Shown piece by piece: positions 10,635-22,600 of a stretch of 64,000 nucleotides of DNA; within the stretch, counting starts at the first letter, position 1, and each line of letters starts with the position of its first letter. The notes beneath the pieces are model-generated. The model had not been told where the DNA came from. It saw only the letters and a list, made by a program, of their open reading frames with translations, and made no database searches. The translations under genes and the position numbers were made by a program. Origin of the DNA: Solanum dulcamara (lineage: Eukaryota; Streptophyta; Magnoliopsida; Solanales; Solanaceae); contig NC_077246.1 of the NCBI RefSeq assembly GCF_947179165.1, forward strand, positions 67,930,921 through 67,994,920, written 5' to 3'.

Positions 10635-13600
10635 ATGTATCCTTCTCGAGGAAGTAATGTGTATGGCCAACAATCGTACTCTTCGCAATCAAACTACGGC
10701 CAAACTGTGAGTATTTTTTTTTTCTTTGTTTTGTTATTTGATACTTTTGTTGTTGTTGTTGTTGTTGAGAAATGAGAACTCATTCTAATCCTCCTTTAAT
10801 TGGTAAAGGCTGATTTGAGTTTGTCTAAGTTGAATTGTATGTTATCTTATCTTACACTTGTCCATACTAACTTTTGGGGACTTATGGGGTTGATTTAAGC
10901 TCAAGTGTCATATCTTTAGGTGGTATCATAGGTAGGTCTTGGGTCCAGGCGTGAAGGGGTGTTAAAGTATGCTAGAGTTCCACATTGGTTAGGGAATGGA
11001 TGGGTGGTTTGGTTATATGGACTTGGGTAATCTTCTCCTCGTGAATTATCTTTTAGGGTTGAGTTAGACTTTCGTATCATGTCTTTAAATGGTATCATAG
11101 TCTGGTTTATTCCTGTTTGGGCTTTCGATCCATGCTTCAGTTGGGTCCAGGCTTGAAGGGGTGTTAATGTATGTTAGAGTTCCACATTGGTTGGGGAATG
11201 CACGGGTGGTTTGGTTATATGGACTTGGGTAATCTTCCCCTCGTGAGATAGCTTTTCGGGTTGAGCTAGACTTAGGTGTCATATCTTTATGGACTAAAAA
11301 GCAATAATTAAACCTTAATCCCAGTTAGTTGAGGTATTCACCGATTTCAGTAATCTCAAATTAGCATACAATAATGATAAATCATAGTACAAAAGGAACG
11401 AGTATTGATATTTAATATTATATATATAAATAAAAGGTAAACAACTGCTCAAACACAATATTGATATAGACACTACCATAACAATTCTAAATATTTTTGG
11501 ACATGAAGGCGAACTTAGGGAAGGAGAACTAGAAGTAGATTCTGAGTAGCTTGAACCTTGAAAAATTCGTGATTATATCGACTCAGTCACAATTTCAACC
11601 TATTTAAATACAAAATTGAATTTATGCCAATAGATAGAACCCAACAATGGTCTGAAAGTATGTTCAAAACTAACAACCTTCTTGGTATTGGCTTCCTGTC
11701 TAAATTTACCCCTACCCTGGAGGTAGAGAAGTTGTTTCCGGTTGACCCTTTGCTCGATGAAACACATGTAGAAGCAGTTCGGAAAAGGCTATAGCAAAAA
11801 CCATCTAAATTTACTATAAGTTTTAATTAATTTCTCAATATAAATACACCTCACTTAGTGGAATTTCACTGGGTATGTTGTTGTTGTTGCTGTTGTTGTT
11901 GTCTCAATATAAATACGAGGACCGGGTAAAAGCTACGTGTTTGGGGAACCCATTCCCTACACTGTCCACCCCTGCTCTATGGATCCATTCATTTCATTGT
12001 GTTATTTCCTTGGCTATATCAGCATTGCGATTGTAATTGTAAAATGCTAATGGCGGAGCAATTGTTCATCGCGTTGTACAAACTCTGAAGCAACAATGCT
12101 AAAGCAGAAAAAAATAGGTGGCTCCATGACTGTATTTAGTTGATATTGTAACAGTAAAAACTTATTGATTTTTGAAATAATGATATTGTCGTATCAAATG
12201 AAAAATGAGATAGGCAGGAGTATCAAGCGTGTAAATAGTGAACGTGAGAGTTAGATTGTAGTCGGTCTAATTTATGGACTTGCAGATCAGGTGCAGACAA
12301 TAATAAGTATCTCTGCTGTAGTCCATTGTATTCTGAACTAGCTTTTATTCATGGGCAGCTTTTTCCATAAACCACAGGGTGCATAAATTCATTCTAAAGT
12401 AGCTCTTGATAAACATTTATGATTGATAAAACTCTTCTAACTCTTCTATTGTATAGTTTTCTGTACTATGTTCATGATTGTAATTTTATATCACTTTCTC
12501 TGTTCATCTAGTTGGGACATGGTTACTCCGAGAGTTCTGCCGGAGGGCCTGAGAGGTCCTCTCAGTTACCCACAGGTTCACGACATTCCTCAATGTTAGG
12601 AACTCCCCAAGATGCAGAAATGAATGCTTATACAACTCACAGTCATCATCCATCAACAGTTCCTAATTATGGTGGGCAATATAGCTCCCTGTATGGTTCA
12701 ACTGCTCAGCAGGTCAGCAGATTCTTCTGCCCTATATATATTCTATTTGTATGATATGTTATCTATTGCCTTAACTGTCTGAAGAATGAAATATTGTCAT
12801 AAGCGGCACAAATGCTGATGTTATGTTTGAAGGGGGGTGACCTTGTGTTTCTTGTGATGTGGACTCGGTGTGAGACTAATAGCTTGTTTGACCAAGCTTT
12901 TAAAATTAGCTTAATTTGAGAAGTGCTTTACAAAAAGTACTTTTGGTGAGAAGCAATTTGTTCTTGGCTAATCAATTTGGAAAACTCTTTTGAGCAATAA
13001 TTAATGTTTGGTCCAAGCTTTTTTTAGTTTTTTTTTTTGATATGGTACATATGTTTGGTCTACGCCTTTAAAAAGTGTTTCTAAGCTATGTTGCTCGGAA
13101 TTTTCAAAAATGTCAACGGGGGTGTGTCTTATTCTTCAAAAATAGTGTATTTTTGGAGAATTCGACGTGTGCACGGCATCGGAAGTGAAGAGTCCGCGCA
13201 ACTTAGCTTCTAAGTGTATACTCTCGAAAGTGCTTTTCAAAAAAGTACTTTGGGGAGAAGCTATTTTTAGGGCCTGTTTGGATGGGCTTATAACTTACGA
13301 CTTATAAGCATAAGTCATGAGTTAGGAATCCTAATTATTGTTTTTTATTGGTGTTTTTTTTGGGCTTAAAAGCACTTTTTCATTTTATCCAAACACTATA
13401 AAAATACTTAAAAGCTATTTTGACTTAAAAGCACCTAAAATAAGTTTATCCAAATAGGCGCTTAATTTCTCAAAAACAACTTGTGCTTCTCCTCAAGAGC
13501 ACTTTTCTTCTCCAAAAGGCTTGGCCAAACACCTCAACTTTGAAAAAGCACTTTTTCGAAGAAAAAAACACGCCTTGGAGAAGCTTGGCCAAACAAACTA

Positions 13601-16600
13601 TAATTCTTCTATCATCATGAGAGAGGAAAGACCTGCTCACAGTATTCAATTTATACAAACTTTAACCTCCGTGAATTTTATCTGGTTCCTTTTTTTGTTG
13701 TCTGAACGAGTTTAATATGTCGGCTGTTTCTGTTTGCATTTCTGATAGTGTAATTAGATAGATGGTATATTTGCATATGCTCACAGTAGTGGTACAGCTG
13801 TTATGCTGTGTTAGAGTAGCTGACTTTCCTGTCTTTTTCACACAATTGGATGTTGTTGTTTAAGATATACCAGTTGGCATGCCAAGAAATGTGATATTTT
13901 GCTCTGCGTAATTGCCCTGTTGCATTTTAGAGTTTAACCATTTGGAAAATAATCTCACCATTGAACATGTAGCTTCTTTCTTTGCATGATGGTTACCAAG
14001 AAAATCCTCTTTGTTCACCACTAGCCAGTGCATGTCTGTAGATGTATGTATCTGTAAACAAATCGATGCATGCACATACTGCTTTTGGTATAGCCTGTGT
14101 TGCACAGTCCATAGATTTGACTGTCTCATGATCTTCTTTCACAAGTGGGATATTTGACAAGATTTTGTCGAGTGTGCTTTCTTCCTTTCCACCAATTTTA
14201 AGGATTGGGTTTATAAAGCTTTCCCCACGTCTAATTTATTAATGCTTTGCATTTTGTGTGTGTGTGTGTGACTGTGTATTGCTTTTTGAGTGTTTCAGTT
14301 AAGCTTTTTGCATTATCAACTGTTTAATTTTCTGATTGTGGGTATAAAAGCATGTCTCTCTACATCTCTTTCATATGCAGATGCCCACAATTGGTGGAAA
14401 AGGATCTGGATCATCAGCTTTGGAAAGTCGTAGCGGCTTTGGTGTGGATTCACCAAAGTTCACGGCAGGTGACTACGTTTCATCATCCAGCCATGGATAT
14501 GGTCATAAAGCTGAACAACAATATTCTGATAGGGTTTCTGATTATCCAACCCTTGATAGACGTCAATATGGTGAACGGCATAACTCTTATGCGGGGAGAG
14601 ATCTGACAAGTGAGCAAGCCAGTCGATATTCTGATTCAATTTCTTTTGGTAATAAGCATCAGGTGCGGTTTTTACACTAGGCCTTCTATCTTTTTCAGGA
14701 ACTCTTTTGACTGTTACCACCACCCTGGACACACCATGAGCATGTGCACATGAGATCTCAATACTTATGATGGTCATCATATGGATTGTGATTGTTCCCT
14801 TGTATAAATATATACAATAGTTACCAATTTAAAAATAAAACAAAATTCTGAATGAGCATTGGGAAGTTTGTGTTACCCAAACTTCTATCTGTTACAATTC
14901 CTTGGAGATTAACTAAACCAGAATACGAAGGAGCTTGATAAGAGAGAAGTTCATAGTCCATCCTAGACAGGATAGCCCCTTTAGTATGGAATGTGGAAAA
15001 GGGGGTTTGAGCGTAACAATATGTGTAGTGAATAGAATCATAGAAGTGGGTTGTTTATTTTAGGATGGTCAATATAGCAGTAGTAATACAATGTAATAAT
15101 TTGGTTTGGTTTGAATCATTAAGTAAAACTTTCCAGTTTGTAAAATGAGGTTGATTGTTCTGGAGGTTTGAAGAGGAAACCATGTTGAGTAAGACTGCTT
15201 GTTGTCATTGTTTAGGCACAATGTACTTGTCTGTGTCCTGGCTAAATAATTTATTACTTTCTATGACCTTTTTCTTGATGTCTCCTATGTTTTCCCCTAT
15301 TGTTAGGCTGAAAGATATGAGCATATGGATCAAGCATCTATAATACGACAAGAGCAAATGCGACAAGACCAAATGCGACAAGACCAAATACTGAAGTCTC
15401 AGGCATTGCAATCTGCTTCCATTGATGGAGGATCTAGGTATGTACTGTAGTTATATCTCAAAATTGTGTGATGTAATAGCAAAATGCTCTTTAGAACCAT
15501 CTGATTGGTTGTGTTTAATTGTATTCTCCCTTACATTATCAGTATCTATACCTGGCTCTAACATGTAAATAGGAGTGATATACTTCCTGTGAGTGATAGC
15601 CTATATCTGTACACGTACTGTGCCCAGCTTCTTACATGGAGCTATATGTCCTCTTGCACTAAGTAGCAACAAATTTCTGGCAGACAAATTGAATATCTTG
15701 CAGCAAGGAGTGCTGCTGTTCGTCATGCAGCCCAAGATCCCACATCTTATAGTAGCAGAATCGACTCAGATCCTCGCACTTTATCAACTTTACCTGGATC
15801 ATTACTTCCTGGGCAACACGCTCCTTCTATCCTAGGGGCCGCACCGCAAAGAGCTGTTGAGGATGTCATGTATGTTCAAAGTTCTACGAATCCTGGTTAT
15901 GGAGTGAGCCTGCCTCCAGGTAGAGACTATGGGATTGTGAAGGGACTTCATGCAACTTCCGACTCTGACTATCCTAGCAGCGTGTTGGCACGTGCTGGTC
16001 ACTCAAGGTTAGATGATTATAAGGATGACAGGGTTGTCTATTCTCGGGAGCCTGAACGAAGGGAGAAAGATCGACACTCTTCACGCGAACGAGCGAAAGA
16101 TCGAGAAAGGGCGAAAGATCGAGAAAGGGAACGGGAACGAGAGCGAGAACGAGACAGGGAAAGAGAACGAGAACGGCAGCGACAAAGAGAGCGTGATCGT
16201 GAACGTGCTTTGGAACATAAGGAGAAGGAAAAAGATCATGAGCGCAAACGTGGAGCTGAAATAAAGCATGAACGAACACCTCCCAGGAGTTCCAGGGATC
16301 GACGAGGGCCCTCTTTAACCAAGGACAGTAGATCTACACGACGAGAATCTCCACGTCCTGAATCTTTGAATAGGTGGATTTTAATTGGTTTTGTCCTTCT
16401 ATGGTTGTGTGTGTTTAGCAGCTGCTATATATTGCAGCATTTGTAACTAACTTGGTGCTCTGTCATGCTGAAGGCGTCATTCACCTGTTAAAAGGAGAGA
16501 GTATTTCTGCAAGGTAAAACAAGAGCTTAGCGCTTGAATCGTTATTATCCCTCCTTACGTTGTTCTGCTTTCCATGTGGGAATGAAGTGTTATGAGGACC

Positions 16601-19600
16601 TCTTAGTACTTTAAACATCTTGATCATCATATTTCATGGACAGAGACTACTCAAGTTACTCGTTTCTAAAAATATCCTTATTCCCTATCCAACACAATTG
16701 GGCTATTGGCTTTTTCAATTATCATGTGTTGCAACAAGTTCTTATTTTGAACCATTGCCAGTGTCAGATATTTTGTCCCTCTTTTTCCTTTATCTTCTTG
16801 CTGGTCTCCTATGCTCTCTTCCATCTTTCCCTCCGGTTGTTGCTGTCCGTGTGCTCAAGACATGTAGTTTCTGCAAATACTTGTGGTGTTCTCTCTGTTC
16901 CTTCCTTTGATCCTGGAGACTGTTGATCCTTTTCTGTACCATCAGATCTTGTCATGGTTATCCTTTTGGGGATGATAGTTGTCTCTCTTTTTTGATAATT
17001 TTTAAGCTGCCTTTATTTGAATGGTTGAATTTTGGGACTTGAAAGACTGCTTCAATTATTCAAAAAGGATATCTAATGATTACTATTCTTATGCGTTCAT
17101 TGTTGTTTTTGCAGGTTTATTCATCCAGCTTGGTTGAAATTGAGAGGGATTATCTATCACTGGATAGGCGGTATCCCAGGCTTTTCATATCTCCAGAATG
17201 CTCAAAGGTTTGCCTTCTCTTTCATTCAGCTAATTTTATGTGAGATATATCACGTGACATCACATTTTTTTTTGCTGTAGGTAGTTGTAAATTGGCCAAA
17301 AGGGAATCTTAAGCTTTCTTTGCATACTCCTGTCAGGTAATTAGCCGTGATACGTCCTCTTTTATGTTTATTTATTTAATACTCTATTTCTGTTATTTTG
17401 CACTATAGCGTTCTATTTGTTAGTGCAACATCTGTTTTGCAAAAGAATATCAAGTCTCTCAATGATTTTTGAAACGATCTTATCCATAGGAGCCGCAGCT
17501 CAACAGCTGCTTTCTCTACCCTCCTGCACTTAATCTGGTGCAGTTAATTATTATGTAGATATGGAGTTTTGCTTTCTCAAAAAAAATATTAGGTAGATAT
17601 GCAGTTTTGATTCTTTGGAATCTGGAAGCTGTTGGCTAATACGACACTTCCACTCTTTTCATGCTGGAACAGTTTTGAGCATGATTTTGTTGAAGGAGAG
17701 GCTGCAACAGCACTGAAACGGCTGTCATCGAAACCGTCTGCTGGTGAACCTGAAAAATCAGAACCTGGGATGACTATATGGAATGCAAAGGTTTCTATGA
17801 AGATATACGAATTGCTTTAGAACCTGTCCTTTCTTTTCCTTCCTTTCCTCTGATAATTCTTAAGTTAGCATTTGCTTGAGATGTTATCATGATACTATAA
17901 GTGGTGGTCAGATATAAGAACCAGTAGAAGTTAATGGTGGGGAATTGTTCTGAGATTTCAACGTGAATAAGAAGTTTATTAGTTTTGTCATCAGAGAAAA
18001 GGTTCCCTCTTCCTCTTGCATTTGTTTTAAAACATTGCTGAAGAGAACCATGACTGAAGTGGTGAATGTTTCTGGTTCATGGTGGTTATATAACAATTAG
18101 CTGTCTGTACTCCTGAATTTTGGGCATCTTTGAGAGTTAATTTGTGTCTTAATTATGGATTTTTGAGAGGAAGAATGATGTGATAACTGCTTTTGGTCTT
18201 TATAACTTCTAATATAGGTGATAATTGCATTAGTTCAATATTTTCCTTGCTCCTTATTGTTGCCACTATTAATGCACCTGAACAGACTTGGTTTCAACTT
18301 GATTAGATTGCAAAGCATAGACCTCATGTTCTATATGCTATATGTTCAAAGATTACTAGCAAGTTGGTTTTGTATTTTCCAATGTTCTAGTGGAAGAACA
18401 GTATATATGCAATGGTGTTTCTTCTCCTGTCGCGATATGTACCTTGTTATCCCAATGCACTCTCTCTACATTGTGCTAATATGTTTCTGATAGTTGTCAT
18501 TTTATTTTCTGATATATAGATGATTTTGATGAGTGGGCTCAGCAAAAATTCTCTGGAAGAGTTGTCATCCGATCGAAACTATGATGACCGAATACCTCAC
18601 TTGTGCAATATGCTTAGGTTTGCTGTTCTTAAGCTGGAAAATTCTTTGATTACTGTAGGAGGGCAGTGGGATAGTGTTGATGGTGGTGATCCATCATGTG
18701 ATGACTCCTCTTTGATTCAGACGGCTCTTAGGTTTGTTAATCACATTCCGCTACTATTGTGATTTTATGTTTTTTTCACTAACCCTACTGATAGAGCTAT
18801 TGATATTAGACATGCAAAGGACATAGCTCATCTTGATTTGAAGAACTGCCAGCAGTGGAACCGTTTTCTTGAGGTAACATCTGCCTGTAGGGGTATATCT
18901 GCCCTCCGTTCAGTTTATTCTACCTTACATGTTTAAAGCAGGACTCTCCATCTCTTGTTTTTTGGCAAGTAAAATGATTTTATTTACCAAAAGTAATTAG
19001 AATTGTACAGGGTCTGCGATGATACAACCACCAAACGCAGCAAGCATCAAAGCAACACTACCACTCAACTATTACAAATTGTTGTGCTTAACCTACCAAC
19101 CTAGCTATTCTCAGGGGTAAAAATTTAATCTTGCGAGGGCTCCTGTTAGCCGTGCGTGATAAGATCCGCTGAACACTACCTCTTGGATTATCTTCCTGAT
19201 TTCCTTCTGGGGTTCACTTTTCATTTCCTTGAACACACAACTATTCCTCTCAACCCACACATAGCAGACACAGGCAGCCAAGGTCATTTTATTGATAGCA
19301 TCAGCAGCTCCATTGCCTCTACATGGTTATGTGCCCACTCTTATTCTTCTGTCCAAGAACACTTGTCTGTCTATACCCAACCACTGGAGGAGCTTGGACC
19401 ATATAGTAGCAGCTGCTTGTCAACTTTAAGATTCATTACATATTTAGTTCATCAGCTTCCCTTTCCCCCCCTTCTGCGGTCCATGCTATTGAGATGGCTC
19501 ATATCATAAAAAAATGTTCTATATTTTCCAAGAAATGTTGGTGGCAAACTCAAGCCAAGAAATAGATTTCTGATCTGGATCACAGAAGCTTAGAAATTGC

Positions 19601-22600
19601 TCACTATTAAATTTATACGGTATTGAGGATAATTTGTATTTTGATGCTTCGCAGATACACTATGATAGAGTTGGAAAGGATGGGCTGTTCAGTCATAAAG
19701 AAGTCACTGTTTACTTCGTTCCAGACTTGTCTGAATGCCTCCCTTCATTAGAATCATGGCGTGAGCACTGGTTTGCTAAAAAAAGGGCTATTGCTGAGAG
19801 GGAAAGGGAACTTGCATCGAGAAAAGAGGTCTGCTTGCTTAAAGTACTAGTACATTTTTTGTACCTTCAACAAAAAATTCTCTCTAGAGTTTTGACGAAT
19901 TTACTCCATTTGTTTTATTAAGAAAGGTAATTTATTGTTTTATATGACACCAAACCGGTGCAGTCTAGTGGGCCTTACGAAAAGGGGAAAATGAGTTAAT
20001 GAATTGAGAAGATCTATCAAGTTGTCTCTTCCATTTATGTCCAGTATCTGACATCAAAAAGCTAGACAGTGAATAACTTGATCCTCATGAACTCTCCTTC
20101 CAACAAAGATCCTTTGGTGTCTCTCAACTCCCAAACCGCCCACAAATGGCTGCAGAATGATATTCCTCTGTGCCACTGGAAAAGTGGATCTTTTGTAGTT
20201 TCTGGCATGCATCAGTCATCCACTATACATTTAAGTATGTGCATAATAGCTGGATCCTTATCAAAGAGCGAGAGAGAGCGAGAACTAGCATCTTTGTGGC
20301 CTTCATCACTAATATTATCTGTCGCAATAGCAATACACCTCTACTTTTGCAAGTCGTTCCGAGTCAGACAGGACTATGTGCCTCCAACCAAATACTGCAC
20401 TTCGTGGGATGCTTTATTTCTCAAATCTGTTTCTGTTTCCAACTTGACTGCTCAACTGTCTGCTGCTCCCTGCTAAATCCTGATGAGATGACCTCACAGT
20501 AAACATGTGGTTGCTCTTGACCTCTCTCTACTTGTGTCTTGTTGTGACTTATGATTGTAGTAGTGGGTTAGGTATGTAGCAGCTGTAGTGGGTTTTCAAT
20601 TCCAGAATGCCGATTGCTCTTTATCACCTTTTTCCACAGAGATTTCCCTCCCTACTGAACCTCCACAGACATTTTGCCAGTGAGCTGTTATTTGGTCCCT
20701 CATGCTTCTTACACCAAGGGTCTCCTTTCTTTTACTAGTCATTTTCTCCCACTCAAGATTGTATGTCCTTTCTCTGCTGAGTTACCATTTTAAATCCTCC
20801 CTTTATCTTCCTCACTACTCCGTCCAAAAAGAATGGCGTTGTCGGAGCACCAGGTTCAACACAGATAATCTCAATGTAATTGTTTTTTTGAAAGACAGTT
20901 TTTATAGTTTGGAACTGCATAGAAATACTAAATATCACAACTTCTTGTAGTTAAACTCACATACACATGTTTGAAACAATCATAAACTAAGGATAAACTC
21001 TTTGATTCCCATAATAGCAATATCCAATTTTTTTGGGACAGAGGGAGTAGCATTTTTGTTTCCAGTTTACTTTTATGTTTCCTTTTCATTTACTTTAGTT
21101 GCAGATGGTACATTAATTATTTTGCTTGCTGACCTGTTAAATTATTTGTTTGATCTAGAAATCCGGAGAGAAGGAAAGCCAGAAAGGTAAGATATCCGAA
21201 ATTTTGGTGCATCAATTTCTTTACCTGAGAATCAATTCTGGTTCATTTATTCTTTTTGGAATTCAATAACTGAAGAGTATCAGCATCTCACAGATGCTAA
21301 GAGGGGTCCCAAGTCAGAGAGAAACTCTGCATCTGGACAGTCTGCAGAAGCAAGCAAGAAGGAGAATGATGGCAAACTGAAAGAGAGTACAGCTGATAAA
21401 GAAGGATCTAAGAAGAAAGGTGGAGAGAGTAAACAAGCTATTGAAACTTGTAAGGTGGGAAATGATTATGCTGAACCGAGTCCAGGAGAAAGTGCTGCTA
21501 TTGAAACTGATGGTAGTGCAAAGTCAGTTAAGAAGAGAGTTATAAAAAGAATTGTTAAACAGAAGATCTCCAATAAGAAAGACTTGGAAACCACAGAGAA
21601 GGTGAATGATAAGGTGGATAGTAAAGAAACTGGGGAAGGAAATATGAGCTCAGAGATTGCTTCTTCCCAGGTTGGAGCATCTGCTAACCCTCCAGTTAAA
21701 ACTTTTATAAGGAAGAAAATTGTTAAGAAGGTTCCTGTGTCGAAAACTCCAAAAGAAGATGGGATGAAACCTCCTGATGTGGCAAGTGTCAAGGAGGTGG
21801 AATCTTCGGAAGATAAGGGGAATAGTAAAACTGATGGTAATAGTACTTCTATCAAGCAGGATGCTGTTGTCAAGCAGGACATTGTTGTGAAGAAATTAGT
21901 TAAGAGAAAAATAATTAAGAGGGTTCCCAAACGAAAAGCAGCAACTACAGACAACAACAATGGAGCCACTGGCGTTGCTAGTCTCAAAGATGATGTGAAA
22001 GAGGAGAAATCAGTTCAAGCTGAAAGTAAGGTGAAAAATGTGGGTGATAATAATGCAGAAACTGCAGAGAATGTGAATATCGTCAACCAAGAACAGAAGG
22101 TTAGCCCTAAAACAAAATCAAAAATAGCTGACGTGAAGCAAGAAACTAAAGAAGAAAAAAATACCAAGGCGTTAAATCTTGCTGGGTCCAAGAAAGAATC
22201 TGAAGCAGACAAGCATAAAAGTTCTCAAAATGATGACCTTTTAAAGCTTAAAGGAAAGGAAGGCCTCAAAGAACAAACAGGAAAGAAGGATCAGGATGAG
22301 AAAATCCTTTCGAAGAGCAAATCAACTAAAGAGATCAAAGAAAAGAGAAGTGAAGATCCTCCTCGGCACCCTGGATTTTTTCTTCAAACAAAAGGGAGCA
22401 AGGATATGAAGGTAGGTTGAATCAGAATCGCTTGACTGTTCAAGTTGGAATAAATGTTTTATACTATTGTTTGTAAGAAATAACTATGTTGTTGTGTTCC
22501 TATGCTTACAGTTGCGATCATTGTCTCTTTCATTGGATTCTTTGTTGGATTATACTGATAAGGATATGGAAGAATCAAGATTTGAGGTATAAACTTCTTA

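Larger units (their letters stand above)
12880..13601. mobile_element. MITE with two smaller elements nested in it
   Basis: The outer ends are inverted repeats: TAGCTTGTTTGACCAAGCTT at 12880 and its partner GAAGCTTGGCCAAACAAACTA ending near 13600. The interior has repeated GAGAAGCA and AAAGTGCTTTT words in both orientations. It lies in RSA1 intron 2 (12713-14380). Two further elements sit inside and are listed separately. Confidence 0.6.

Noticed and set aside
15974..16279. Open frames antisense or shifted over the Arg/Glu tract
   Set aside because: They are by-products of the GAACGAGA-type repeats in RSA1 exon 5; the sense frame fits splice sites and family.
19829..20815. Possible extra exons or a gene in RSA1 intron 12
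   Set aside because: Frames here are short, have no splice partners in phase and no recognisable domain; exon 12 joins exon 13 cleanly without them.
21466..22212. Antisense Ser/Leu/Phe-rich frames
   Set aside because: Complement of the Lys-rich RSA1 exon 14, where AAG/AAA codons give stop-free antisense.
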